A DNA stretch of 46,690 nt. Origin: an uncultured Ruminococcus sp. Its GTDB lineage: Bacteria > Bacillota > Clostridia > Lachnospirales > Lachnospiraceae. The DNA is taken from positions 1-46,690 of the forward strand of contig CAMMBV010000028.1 in the NCBI GenBank assembly GCA_946494335.1, given 5' to 3'. Position numbers and translations under genes: made by a program. Positions 34,203 through 43,265 of this stretch are shown here, in pieces. Position 1 is the stretch's first letter. Each line of letters begins with the position of its first letter. The notes under the pieces are model-generated. The model was not told the DNA's origin. It saw only the letters and a program-made list of their open reading frames with translations, and made no database searches.

Positions 34203-36275
34203 ATGAAAAAAATAAAATTCAACAGGGGGAAAGTGGTTCAGATATGCAACTGGTTTTCGCTGCCGCTGCAGTTTCTGGGAGTATGTCTGTTGTATCTGGT
34301 TATGGAAGCGATCTGCCGCCATTCCTTATATGATGCGGTGGATTATATGCTGGAAAGCAGGCTTGTATTTTTGTACAATGCATTTCTGATTTTTGTAACG
34401 ACAACACTGGTATACCTGACGAGAAGAAGGATTTTTGCCCGTACGCTGATTATGTCCGTGTGGATGATTCTGGGGATCATCAACGGCGTGGTTCTGGCCT
34501 GCAGGGTTACGCCCTTTACAGGTCCGGATTTAAAACTTGTGACGGAGAGTCTGCGGATCCTGAACAAGTATCTGTCCGTGGGCATGGTGATCGTGGTCAT
34601 CATCCTTTTTCTCCTGCTGATAGCAGGGCTGGTTTTTCTTGCTTTAAAAGCTCCGAAATATAAGGGGAAGATGTATTACAGGCTGAATATTCCGCTTGTC
34701 ATTGCTGCTGCTGCGTCTTTTGTTCTGGTAACGAATCTGGCGTTGAAGGAGCGGGTGCTTTCCAGTTATTTCGGAAACATTGCCTTTGCTTATGAGGATT
34801 ACGGTTTCCCTTACTGTCTGGGAACGACTTTTTTCAATACAGGCATTGAATGTCCCAACGGTTACGGGGAAGAGCTGATGCAGGAAATTGTCCGCAGTAC
34901 CCAGACGGAAGAGGAGACGACGATTTCTGACGAACCTGTTAATATTGTTTTTTTGCAGCTGGAATCCTTTTTCGATCCGAAGACGGTGGAATTTCTCAAT
35001 CTTTCTGAGGACCCCATCCCCAACTTCCGCAGACTGATGAAAGAGTATTCCTCGGGATACTTCCGGGTGCCCTCCGTCGGAGCCGGTACGGCCAATACGG
35101 AATTTGAGACTATTACAGGCATGAGCCTGCACTATTTTGGACCGGGAGAATATCCCTATAAGACGATCCTGAAGGAAAAAACCTGCGAAAGCGCGGCGTA
35201 TGTTCTGAAGGGGCTTGGGTACTCAACCCATGCCATTCACAATAATGAGGCTAATTTCTATTCCAGAAAATCGGTCTTTGCCAGTCTGGGATTTCAGACT
35301 TTTACTTCAGAGGAATACATGCCGGATATTTCAGACACTACGCCTACGGACTGGGTGAAAGATCATATCCTGACGGATGAAATTGTAAAATGCCTGGACG
35401 CCACGGAAGGTCCGGACTATATCTACACTATTTCCGTGCAGGGCCATGGGGATTATCCCACGGAACCGATGCTGGAAGACCCTCAGATTACTGTGAGCGG
35501 GGCGCAGAACCGGGAGAAGAATAATTATTCCTGGGAGTATTATGTGAATCAGTTGAAGGAGATGGATGATTTCATCCAGGAACTGGTGGATACTCTGGAA
35601 GACTATGAGGAACCGGTGGTCCTGGTGATGTACGGGGATCATCTTCCCACCATGGGTCTGGAGGCGGAGGACGTAGAAAACCGCTATCTGTTCCAGACGC
35701 AGTACGTGATGTGGGACAATATGGGCCTGAAGAAAAAGGACGCCAATCTGGCGGCTTACCAGATGGCGGCGGAGGTCATGGACCGAATCGGCATCCATGA
35801 AGGCACGGTATTTACCTATCACCAGGCGCGGAAAGGAACCAAGAATTATCAGGTGGACCTGGAAGCGCTTCAGTATGATATCCTCTATGGAGAGCAGTAT
35901 GTCTACCAGGGCCAGGATCCCTTTATGAAAACGGATCTTAAGCTTGGGGTTGTGCCCATCACTTTCACGGGCATTGATGAGATGACCGGCGGGACATACT
36001 ATATCAGCGGTGAGAATTTTACGGCTTCCAGTAAACTGGAGATCAACAAGGAGCTGGTGGAGGATACGATCTATATCAGTCCGACACTTTTGATGGTAAG
36101 AGATGTGACCCTGGAGGACGGGGATTCGCTGACGGTGGCTCAGCAGAGCAACAGTCCCACCCATCGGGTGCTGTCCCGAACGGCGGCCATTGTATATAAG
36201 GCTCCCGTGCGGGAAACAGAGCCGTCGGATACGCAGTCAGAATCCGACGTGGAGGAAGAGGCGCCCGTGCAGTAA
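34203..36275 (+). CDS. LtaS-like membrane sulfatase (lipoteichoic acid synthase family)
   Basis: A 690-residue membrane enzyme. Five hydrophobic segments in the first 190 residues are followed by an extracellular sulfatase-type domain: Glu254 in LQLESF and Thr296 in GAGTANTEFE match the metal ligand and the nucleophile of LtaS (Glu255 and Thr300 in Staphylococcus); VMYGDHLPTM holds later metal ligands. The C-terminal extension of about 100 residues (after 590) is beta-rich and ends in an acidic tail. The family moves glycerol-phosphate from phosphatidylglycerol onto lipid-linked chains. It follows valS after 5 bp and may be read from the same transcript. The IS element lies 21 bp past its stop and did not break it. 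Confidence 0.9.
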   Translation: MKKIKFNRGKVVQICNWFSLPLQFLGVCLLYLVMEAICRHSLYDAVDYMLESRLVFLYNAFLIFVTTTLVYLTRRRIFARTLIMSVWMILGIINGVVLACRVTPFTGPDLKLVTESLRILNKYLSVGMVIVVIILFLLLIAGLVFLALKAPKYKGKMYYRLNIPLVIAAAASFVLVTNLALKERVLSSYFGNIAFAYEDYGFPYCLGTTFFNTGIECPNGYGEELMQEIVRSTQTEEETTISDEPVNIVFLQLESFFDPKTVEFLNLSEDPIPNFRRLMKEYSSGYFRVPSVGAGTANTEFETITGMSLHYFGPGEYPYKTILKEKTCESAAYVLKGLGYSTHAIHNNEANFYSRKSVFASLGFQTFTSEEYMPDISDTTPTDWVKDHILTDEIVKCLDATEGPDYIYTISVQGHGDYPTEPMLEDPQITVSGAQNREKNNYSWEYYVNQLKEMDDFIQELVDTLEDYEEPVVLVMYGDHLPTMGLEAEDVENRYLFQTQYVMWDNMGLKKKDANLAAYQMAAEVMDRIGIHEGTVFTYHQARKGTKNYQVDLEALQYDILYGEQYVYQGQDPFMKTDLKLGVVPITFTGIDEMTGGTYYISGENFTASSKLEINKELVEDTIYISPTLLMVRDVTLEDGDSLTVAQQSNSPTHRVLSRTAAIVYKAPVRETEPSDTQSESDVEEEAPVQ

Positions 36276-36329
36276 AATTGAAAAGATTTCAAAAAGAAAT
36301 GGGGCTATCGGGAAATAGATAGTTCTATA

Positions 36330-36369
36330 CAGGGGCAGAGGTGACTCGTGCGAGTCACCTCTGCCCCTG
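36330..36369. repeat. Perfect 19-bp inverted repeat in the IS left end
   Basis: Arms 36330-36348 and 36351-36369 are exact reverse complements around TG, starting CAGGGGCAGAGGTGACTCG. A second, imperfect hairpin (36388-36422, core AAGATGG/CCATCTT) follows. They may block transcription entering the IS from valS-ltaS, a common way to keep transposase low. Confidence 0.85.
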
Positions 36370-36445
36370 AAATTTATCCCCTGAAAAGAGAAAAAGATGG
36401 CTAACGACAACCATCTTTCTCTGCGTTCCATGTTATAATGGAACT

Positions 36446-38200
36446 ATGCTTAAACAAGATTATTATAACGACTTTTTTGAAATTGGGCAACAGAAAATTA
36501 ACTTCAGCTTCTACGAATTGGGATTACCCGGTGACGATCCAGTCTATACCCTTAAAAATGTTATGGAGGATTTAGATTTTTCAGGCCTGCTGGCCTGTTA
36601 CTCGGATAAGGGAAGAACCGGGTTTAATCCGATCATGCTGTATGCTGTTGTTACCTACGCAAACATGCGTGGTGTCCGGGCTGTTGACCGTATTGTAGAC
36701 TTATGCCAGAGAGACCTTGCCTTTATCTGGCTGACCAAAGGGCAGAAACCACAGAGGGATGTTTTTTACGATTTTAAAGGCAAAAAGCTGACGGGAGAAG
36801 TCCTGGATGAACTGAATTACCAGTTTATGCGCCGCCTGGAAAAGGAAGGCCTTATCACGCTGAAAGAGCTCTACATTGATGGGACAAAGATCGAGGCAAA
36901 CGCGAACCGATATACGTTCGTCTGGCGGGGCAGCCTCAACTATCATCTTGCCGGCCTGCTGGACACGATAGACGCTCTTTATACAAAGTATAATACCTTC
37001 CTGCTTGAGAATGGATATGGCCCCAAATACGACTTCGGGGATGCCAGGATGTTTGTGATCGAAGGGATGGACAAAGTCCGTAAAGTCATTGAAGAAAACA
37101 GGAAACGGAAGCTGACAAAGCATAAGAAGATCTCCAATAACACCATCATAGAGATCGGCTGCTGCTCCCCGCTTGAGATCCTGAAGCTGCAGAAGAACCT
37201 GGCGCAGATCGCGCAGGGAGAAGGGATCGGGTTTGTTTATGGGAAAGGGAAGCATAAACCGGAGATCCAGAAGCTTTACGAGGAACTGGAAGAATGCGGG
37301 GCCCGCCTGATGGAGTATAAGGAATGCTTTGAGATCATGGGGAAAGACCGCAACAGCTATTCCAAAACGGACCTGGAGGCAACCTTCATGCGGATGAAAG
37401 AAGATCATATGATGAACGGGCAGTTAAAACCGGCATACAATGTCCAGATCGCGGTGGAGAATTACTTTATTATCCATGGATATGTGAGCAATGACCGGAC
37501 AGACTATCATACATTCATCCCGGTTCTGGAAAAGCACAGGAATGCATTTGGGGATTCCCTGGAGGCGGTGACTGCTGACAGCGGCTACTGCAGTGAAAAA
37601 AACCTGCTGTATCTAAAAGGGAACAGGATCCAGAGCTATATCAAGCTTCAGGATCATGAGAAACGGAAGACACGGGCATACAAAGAAGACATCGGGAAGT
37701 ATTACAACATGACATACGCCATCTTTGAAGATGAGCATTATTATGTCTGCCATGACGGGAGGGATCTGCGTCATATCCGGACAGAAAGCAAAGAACAGGA
37801 CGGCTACACACAGACAGTGGAAGTATACGGCTGTGCGGACTGCAGCGGCTGTGAGCATAAATCCCAATGTCTTTATAGATACAATGAGGAAAAGAATCCG
37901 GATCGGAATAAAGTAATGAAGATCAACGAGCGGTGGGAAGAACTAAAGAAAGAGTCCAATGCAAATATCCAGAGTAAAGAAGGGATTCTGAAGCGGCAGA
38001 CCCGTTCTATCCAGACAGAGGGCCACTTTGGAGACATCAAGGAAAATGAAAACTTCCGGCGTTTTTACTACCGGTCAGAGGAGAAAGTATATAAAGAATT
38101 CATGCTGTATGCGATAGGCAGGAATATCATGAAATACCATCGGTTTTTACATCATGAAATCAAAAAATTTGAAGGGAAAGAGGAGCAGAAAACAGCTTAA
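36446..38200 (+). CDS. IS1182-family transposase
   Basis: A 584-residue DDE transposase, complete. The N-terminal part MLKQDYYNDFFEIGQQ and QRDLAFIWLTKGQKPQRDVFYDF are typical of this group; the catalytic acids are Asp145 (IDGTKIEANANRYT), Asp378 (TADSGYCSEKN) and Glu525 (TEGHFGDIKEN), with a Cys cluster CADCSGCEHKSQC before the last. No ribosome binding site is visible: a TATAAT box lies only 7 bases before the ATG inside the small inverted repeat GTTCCAT/ATGGAAC (36425-36444), so the message may be nearly leaderless, a way to keep expression low. The gene shows no frameshift or stop and is probably active. Confidence 0.93.
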   Translation: MLKQDYYNDFFEIGQQKINFSFYELGLPGDDPVYTLKNVMEDLDFSGLLACYSDKGRTGFNPIMLYAVVTYANMRGVRAVDRIVDLCQRDLAFIWLTKGQKPQRDVFYDFKGKKLTGEVLDELNYQFMRRLEKEGLITLKELYIDGTKIEANANRYTFVWRGSLNYHLAGLLDTIDALYTKYNTFLLENGYGPKYDFGDARMFVIEGMDKVRKVIEENRKRKLTKHKKISNNTIIEIGCCSPLEILKLQKNLAQIAQGEGIGFVYGKGKHKPEIQKLYEELEECGARLMEYKECFEIMGKDRNSYSKTDLEATFMRMKEDHMMNGQLKPAYNVQIAVENYFIIHGYVSNDRTDYHTFIPVLEKHRNAFGDSLEAVTADSGYCSEKNLLYLKGNRIQSYIKLQDHEKRKTRAYKEDIGKYYNMTYAIFEDEHYYVCHDGRDLRHIRTESKEQDGYTQTVEVYGCADCSGCEHKSQCLYRYNEEKNPDRNKVMKINERWEELKKESNANIQSKEGILKRQTRSIQTEGHFGDIKENENFRRFYYRSEEKVYKEFMLYAIGRNIMKYHRFLHHEIKKFEGKEEQKTA

Positions 38201-38226
38201 CAGACAGAGCGCTCCGTAAAATCCAG

Positions 38227-38374
38227 ACAAGGGGTTTTTGCGCCCTGAAAAAGGGAGACAGAAAGAGGAAGAGACAGTTCCGTAGAGAATTCGGGCTTTT
38301 TCAAGCCCGAATTCTCTGGGATTGTCTCTTTCCTGCGTGTAAGGGGGTAAAAATCGGTATTAACCGACAGCCCC
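38227..38374 (+). repeat. Right end of the IS, 148-bp copy 1 of a dispersed repeat
   Basis: It has a perfect 15-bp stem (38284-38298 with 38303-38317, loop TTTC) nested in a second helix with arms GGAAGAGACA and TGTCTCTTTCC. The same 148 bp recurs at 46234-46381 with three mismatches by eye. Its end is the IS terminal repeat, so the second copy is an IS end without the transposase. Confidence 0.85.
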
Positions 38375-38389
38375 ATTTTTTTGCGCAAT

Positions 38390-39259
38390 TTATGGTGAAT
38401 TAATTTTTTTTGACTCAATTGCATAATTGCGAAATTCAGAGGGTAACATTCCGCAATGTTTTTTAAAAGAATAGATAAAGTTACTCAAATTATCATATCC
38501 AACTAAATAAGCTATTTCCATGATCGGGATTTGTGTTTCGAATAAAAGATTTTGCGCTTCTCCCATTCTCAACTGTGTCCAATACTGCTTTGGTGAAATC
38601 CCAAATTCTGCCTTGAATCTGTGTGAAATTACAGACTGACTTACATGAAAAGTATTACTAAGATTACGCAGAGATAGATTTTTGTGAATGTTTTTATGCA
38701 AGTAGGAAGCGATTTCATTGCTGAAAGAATCTGGAGAAATAAGAGATCCTTTCTGTGCAAAAACAAGTTGGTGTATCAAACTTAACAGGGAAATTAGTAA
38801 TGTATGTAAAACAGATATATTCTGAGTATTTTTTTTCTTTAAAATACTATACATTTGTTCCCAGTATTGAAAGAATAGTGGGTAAAATGTGCCTGTGGAA
38901 ATAACCGGAAAAGTACAGGGAGGTATTAAATGATTTTCTGGAAGGCCGGGAATTTGCAGTTGATCACACTGGATGACACGGGGAAGAGCGTTTCCGATAT
39001 AGGAATCATCATGCAATACATTCTGATTGTAAATGATAAGATCAGTTTTATGGCAATAAAAAGGTTTGTTGTCGATGAATACTGTGCCATCACCACTTGT
39101 GAGCAACATAATCTCAAGGAAAGAAGTGTGAGAATGAGGGGCTCTGTGGATTACCTGGGCAGATTTGGAACGGTAGTCAAAGATATTGAGCAAATGAGGA
39201 GAGATAGAAGATAATTGCTCGTCTTTAGAAGGGATAGGGAAGTCGCAGGAAAAAAACAT
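38390..39259 (-). CDS. AraC-family transcriptional regulator
   Basis: A 289-residue regulator: an N-terminal cupin-type sensor with HSHTSFLEIMLLTSGDGTVFIDNKPFYCHKTDLIIYN shown in part as HSHTSFLEIML and CHKTDLIIYN, and two C-terminal helix-turn-helix motifs (LRNLSNTFHVSQSVISHRFK and IMEIAYLVGYDNLSNFIYSF). The sensor of this class binds a sugar or carboxylate. The ATG at 39259 has GAGGTG upstream; the open frame extends 47 codons further into an AT-rich promoter region and that extension is unlikely. It diverges from the permease-esterase pair, which it probably controls. AT-rich composition like the two genes opposite, unlike the core genes to the left. Confidence 0.9.
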   Translation of the reverse strand: MFFSCDFPIPSKDEQLSSISPHLLNIFDYRSKSAQVIHRAPHSHTSFLEIMLLTSGDGTVFIDNKPFYCHKTDLIIYNQNVLHDDSYIGNALPRVIQCDQLQIPGLPENHLIPPCTFPVISTGTFYPLFFQYWEQMYSILKKKNTQNISVLHTLLISLLSLIHQLVFAQKGSLISPDSFSNEIASYLHKNIHKNLSLRNLSNTFHVSQSVISHRFKAEFGISPKQYWTQLRMGEAQNLLFETQIPIMEIAYLVGYDNLSNFIYSFKKHCGMLPSEFRNYAIESKKINSP

Positions 39260-39486
39260 AAAAGTCACCTCATTAATAGCATAAAAGCAAAAACCTGAAA
39301 GCAGTTGACCTATAGCGGCGAAAACCGTTATAAAAGTGACAAGAACTTGAATTGTATTGGATAAAATATTATGTAATAATAAATCAACAGAAAAAAACAT
39401 AAAAAAACCATGAAATACAATAAAAAAGTTCCGGAATACCAGTAAAAACAGACTGTTTTAAATTAAAGTATCATTTCTAAAAGTTT

Positions 39487-39515
39487 TTGTCAATAATTAT
39501 GCGCGTATTTGTAAT
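39487..39515 (+). promoter_or_regulatory. Promoter of the permease-hydrolase operon
   Basis: TTGTCA, 17-bp spacer, TGTAAT. It lies in the 318-bp AT-rich gap between the divergent AraC and permease genes, where AraC sites are expected; I could not pick out a clear pair of direct repeats. The rest of the gap holds no gene. Confidence 0.55.
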
Positions 39516-39577
39516 AAATGGAATTTAATAAATGCAGCAACGTTGTGATTGGTACATTCGAAAAGGAGACTATTTGT

Positions 39578-40999
39578 ATGAATGAAATTCTGGATTTTAA
39601 AAGTCTGAACAAAAAAATGTTAATTAGTGTAGTTGGGGCATTAATTTTGCTTTTTGGTATTAGACAGATTGATATGAGCAGCTACGGAGATTTAGCATCT
39701 GCAGGGTTAGCGGTGTTTGTGTTTACGCTTGTGCTTATGGTATTTTCCGGGTTGAATACGTGGTTGATCTGCTTGATTATGGGATTTGTCGGCATTGCGT
39801 TTCGCATTTGGGGATGGGACGACATATCTGCATATCTTGGTTCGTCAAACTTTTACTCTATGCTGGGTATGAGTATTGTTGCTATGGGAGTAGAATTTAC
39901 GCCTTTGGGTAAGCGGGTTGCTTATCTGTTTTTAAAATTTTTTGGACAAAAACCTAAACTGCTGGTGATTGCGTTTGGTATAGTAACTACTATGATATCG
40001 GCACTGGTTTCGAATTTGGCTACCATTATACTGATGAGCAGTATCGCGGATACTATTTTAAAAGAGATGGACGAAAAACCAGGAGAAAGTCGGATTGGTA
40101 AGGCGGTAATGCTTATTATTACAGTGGGAGGAATGCTAGGAGGCTGCGTTCTGTTCAGTGGCAGCCCGTTTGGAAACGCTATGATGCTCAGTGTTTTAAC
40201 GCAGGCGACTGGATATACGATAACGTATGGTCAGTGGGCATTCTTTGGTACAATTACATTTTTGATATGTACGGTTCCGGTTTGTCTAATATATGCGAAA
40301 TGCTTTAAGGTCAGCAATGAAGGCTTTCATGCGTTGCCGAAAGAACATTATGATCAGAAACTGAAAGAACTGGGCAGGATTTCCGGAGCCGAAATAAGAT
40401 GGATTGTTATTGTGACAGTTATGATTGGGCTGATGATTGCAGGACAAACAATGGCTCTGATTGCTATGCTGTTTGCGACAATTGCCATGACTCCTGGTGT
40501 TGGCGTTGTAGATATGAACAAGGCACTCGAGAAGCTTCCGATTCAGGTGCTTTTTGTAATGGGCATTGGTGGTATGATTGCTAATCTGATTACGGATACC
40601 GGAGTTGTCGAGTGGATATCTGAATTTGTGACGCCAATATTTGAGCATACAAGCCCATTTGTATTTTCGTTATTGGCATCGGTAATTACCGGTATTATCA
40701 TTAATGTTACCATTAATGCCGGATTTAATCTTGCGCTGGCTTTGCTGGCTGTATTGGGGCCTCTTTGTGTTTCGTTAGGGTATAACCCTTCGGTAGTGTT
40801 GCTTCCCACTATTTTTGCAGGGTCATTTTTCTGGTGTATGGCGGAAAATAATTACGTTATGCTGAATAGAGGATACGGTTACTGGGAGCACAATGATCCG
40901 ATGCTTCCAGGATATATTTCGACCATGTTTGTTAATATTGCCATGCCGGTCATATGCTGCTTTCTATGTGGAATTATCGGACTGTCTGTATACATTTAA
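39578..40999 (+). CDS. DASS/SLC13-type anion permease
   Basis: A 473-residue membrane protein with about eleven to twelve hydrophobic segments. It resembles the divalent anion:Na symporter group and related IT-superfamily carriers: two SN/T-type signatures, VSNLATIILMSSIADTIL in the first half and INVTINAGFNLALAL in the second, sit in matching re-entrant positions. Such carriers move di- and tricarboxylates, sulfate or related anions. The ATG used has AAGGAGA upstream; the open frame's earlier ATG does not. It is followed after 21 bp by a large hydrolase and faces an AraC regulator. The substrate is probably an organic acid or an ester/conjugate of one, which the next enzyme splits; this is inferred from gene order. 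Confidence 0.75.
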   Translation: MNEILDFKSLNKKMLISVVGALILLFGIRQIDMSSYGDLASAGLAVFVFTLVLMVFSGLNTWLICLIMGFVGIAFRIWGWDDISAYLGSSNFYSMLGMSIVAMGVEFTPLGKRVAYLFLKFFGQKPKLLVIAFGIVTTMISALVSNLATIILMSSIADTILKEMDEKPGESRIGKAVMLIITVGGMLGGCVLFSGSPFGNAMMLSVLTQATGYTITYGQWAFFGTITFLICTVPVCLIYAKCFKVSNEGFHALPKEHYDQKLKELGRISGAEIRWIVIVTVMIGLMIAGQTMALIAMLFATIAMTPGVGVVDMNKALEKLPIQVLFVMGIGGMIANLITDTGVVEWISEFVTPIFEHTSPFVFSLLASVITGIIINVTINAGFNLALALLAVLGPLCVSLGYNPSVVLLPTIFAGSFFWCMAENNYVMLNRGYGYWEHNDPMLPGYISTMFVNIAMPVICCFLCGIIGLSVYI

Positions 41000-41020
41000 T
41001 AGCACGAGGGAGGTAGAATC

Positions 41021-43138
41021 ATGAAATTTGTGAATGAGACACTGATATCAGATATTCGTGTAGTTGTTGCGGGGGAGAAAAAAAACAGAATTGTTTTTTC
41101 TATAGGAAGCGATAAGGTTGATTTAAATTGGCTCAAAGCGGAGGTTCCTCATGGCAGTCGTATCGCCTATGTTTATTTGTTCTCAAAAGATCAGAATATA
41201 CGTTTCCTGGTTAATGGAAAATTATTGGATACAGAAGGGAAAGCAGTTGTTTTGCTGAACAATGACTTTGCGCGTGTTCAAATTGAAGTGATTGACCGGA
41301 GCGGAGAGGTTTTTGAAAAACATATAATGGTTATTCGTACGATTGTAGATCCTGAGAATCCGTTTCAGACAATGGAAAAAGGGGTTCATGCTGAAAGTGT
41401 TACACTATTTAATGGTGAAGTACGTTCTTTTATATCTTACGTACCGGACGGAGCAAGAGAAAATACATCTGGGATTTATGTTGTGCCGGATAAAAACACT
41501 GACAGATTTTCGGCGTGGAAAAATCTAGCTGATCAAACAGACACACAAAGAGTAGATGAAATATGGAACAGGCAGCAGGAAAAATTTATTGTTATTTATT
41601 TGAATGAGATGACATATGGAACGACAGGCGAAGAACGTGCTGCAGATATTGAGTATATCAATAAGGTTCAGATGGTTGCAGCAAGTTGCAGACATTACTG
41701 TATCTGTGAAGCCAAGCACTATTTGGTTGGGTATGGTGAAGGAGGAACGATTGCGCAGATGGCTGCAGCTGATGCGTCCGAAGAATTTATATGGGCAGGA
41801 TTGGTAACTGTTGGAGCGGGTAAGGTTAATTCCTGTTGGCTGGAAGAAAGGGGAGAAGAGTTCGCTTGTCATCTGCATCATTATATAGATCCGGAAAGTA
41901 AAATGCGAAAGAAAATGCTGCCTATGCCAATTTGGTTTATTGACGGACGGGATAAAACAGATCGGACAGTTTTAGATTATTGGTTAGCGGCCAATAAGAT
42001 TAATGCAGATGATTTTACAGAGGATGAAAGAAAAATCAAGAAATATATTCGCAAAAAAAAGTGGGAAGATTCGGATGGAGATACAGAAACTCTACATGGT
42101 AGAAACCGTGATCTAGAGGCGTATCGGATTTGGGTTAGTGATATTATCCCTGATAAGCTGGAAGAGACAGTGTGGTTTGATTTTCTGTCAGGCGTGCGGC
42201 GATGGGTAGATGCTCCCGGAGGAGATCTGCGATTGACTCGAGATCCAATTGCAGAGAAAGGAATGTGTCGTTATTATGAAAAAGTAAACGGATATATGCG
42301 CGAGTGGTATGTGTATGTGCCTGATCATATTGCGTCTGAAACAAAAAAAGTCCCGTTAGTGTTTGTCAATCATGGATATTCCGGAAATGGCGGACTATTT
42401 GCGGAACAAACTCAGTTTTATAAAGTGGCGGATAAATATCACTTTATTGCAGTTTTTCCGACTGCTCATCCTAACAATAATACACCAGGAGGCAACATTC
42501 CGTTGCCTTACTGGAATATATCCACAGACCCAACAAGGGTGGATGATATTTCCTTTTTTAGGTATATGATTGATCATACTGCACAGAAATATCAGATTGA
42601 CCGCGGACGCATCTATACGACAGGCGTGTCGTGGGGATCTCAGATTTCCCATACACTTTGTATGAATGCACCAGGAGTTTTTGCAGCAGCAGCTATGCTT
42701 TCTGGTTTTATGTTCCATGGATATACTGAATGCATTTCGCAGGTGGAAAGATCCAAGGAGCGTGTACAAAATGCGGGAGGTGTACCGGTTTATATTATTA
42801 CTGGAACGGCAGGTGAAATGGAAAAGGTAATTTGTCCGCTACCGCCGCTTCCGGATAACGGATCTGGAAAAACCCTGCAGGCCTGGTGCGAGATGAATGG
42901 GACTGATGAGCCTGTCAACTGGGATGCAATCGGACGTGATTGGAAAGACAATCCTGCGTATTGGAAAGAGGGTCGTTGGTATGGGAAAGAATGGGGAAAA
43001 GAAGGCGTTCCTATGGTTCGTTTGGAGATTGTTGATGGGATGCCACATGCAACTATGTATGAAGAGAATGAACGTGTGTGGGAGAAATGGTTTCGTCATT
43101 TTAAAAGAAACAAAAATGGGGAATTAATTTATTGTTAA
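41021..43138 (+). CDS. Tandem alpha/beta-hydrolase (PHB depolymerase/feruloyl-esterase-like)
   Basis: A 705-residue soluble protein without a signal peptide. An N-terminal beta domain (1-120) is followed by two alpha/beta-hydrolase modules. In the first the nucleophile elbow reads GYGEGG at 237-242, with Gly239 where the catalytic Ser should be, so it is probably dead. The second has VPLVFVNHGYSGNGG (oxyanion region), the elbow GVSWG with Ser537, and His676 in DGMPHATMY; it resembles PHB depolymerase and feruloyl/acetylxylan esterase types. AGGGAGG precedes the ATG. Cytosolic location next to a permease suggests hydrolysis of an imported ester. A strong terminator follows. The substrate is not known to me. 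Confidence 0.8.
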   Translation: MKFVNETLISDIRVVVAGEKKNRIVFSIGSDKVDLNWLKAEVPHGSRIAYVYLFSKDQNIRFLVNGKLLDTEGKAVVLLNNDFARVQIEVIDRSGEVFEKHIMVIRTIVDPENPFQTMEKGVHAESVTLFNGEVRSFISYVPDGARENTSGIYVVPDKNTDRFSAWKNLADQTDTQRVDEIWNRQQEKFIVIYLNEMTYGTTGEERAADIEYINKVQMVAASCRHYCICEAKHYLVGYGEGGTIAQMAAADASEEFIWAGLVTVGAGKVNSCWLEERGEEFACHLHHYIDPESKMRKKMLPMPIWFIDGRDKTDRTVLDYWLAANKINADDFTEDERKIKKYIRKKKWEDSDGDTETLHGRNRDLEAYRIWVSDIIPDKLEETVWFDFLSGVRRWVDAPGGDLRLTRDPIAEKGMCRYYEKVNGYMREWYVYVPDHIASETKKVPLVFVNHGYSGNGGLFAEQTQFYKVADKYHFIAVFPTAHPNNNTPGGNIPLPYWNISTDPTRVDDISFFRYMIDHTAQKYQIDRGRIYTTGVSWGSQISHTLCMNAPGVFAAAAMLSGFMFHGYTECISQVERSKERVQNAGGVPVYIITGTAGEMEKVICPLPPLPDNGSGKTLQAWCEMNGTDEPVNWDAIGRDWKDNPAYWKEGRWYGKEWGKEGVPMVRLEIVDGMPHATMYEENERVWEKWFRHFKRNKNGELIYC

Positions 43139-43180
43139 GGAATTTTTGCCAGAGCGGAAAAGGCGAGTGAAGTATTAAAA

Positions 43181-43226
43181 GAGGGTAAAAGAAACTCAGT
43201 GTAGAGTCGCTTTTGCCCTCCTTTTT
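43181..43226 (+). terminator. Terminator of the permease-hydrolase operon
   Basis: GAGGGTAAAAG (43181-43191) pairs with CTTTTGCCCTC (43210-43220, one G-T pair), then TTTTT. A small TGCACC/GGTGCA hairpin follows near 43233-43248, before the end of the LacI gene. Confidence 0.8.
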
Positions 43227-43265
43227 GGTATGGTGCACCTGGCGGTGCATGTTTCTTAAGGATTT

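Larger units (their letters stand above)
36297..38378 (+). mobile_element. Complete IS1182-type insertion sequence
   Basis: About 2.08 kb with one transposase gene. The left end reads AAATGGGGCTATCGG (36297-36311); the reverse complement of the right end reads AAATGGGGCTGTCGG (38378-38364), a 15-bp terminal inverted repeat with one mismatch. I see no clear target duplication. Both ends hold non-coding hairpins: a 19-bp perfect palindrome at the left and a 15-bp perfect stem at the right. It is inserted between the LtaS-like gene and the AraC gene, just past both stop codons. Confidence 0.8.

Noticed and set aside
36330-36369. Palindrome as the terminator of the valS-ltaS transcript or a chromosomal REP element
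   Set aside because: It has no T run and lies inside the IS terminal repeats, so it belongs to the element.
38197-38424. Small minus-strand gene at the IS right end (peptide with TRRKETIPENSG)
   Set aside because: Translation of the non-coding IS terminal hairpins; the same peptide arises at the second copy.
39578-40999. Permease as an arsenite or lactate carrier
   Set aside because: The paired SN/T re-entrant signatures and context with an esterase fit an organic-anion carrier better; no ars or lactate genes nearby.
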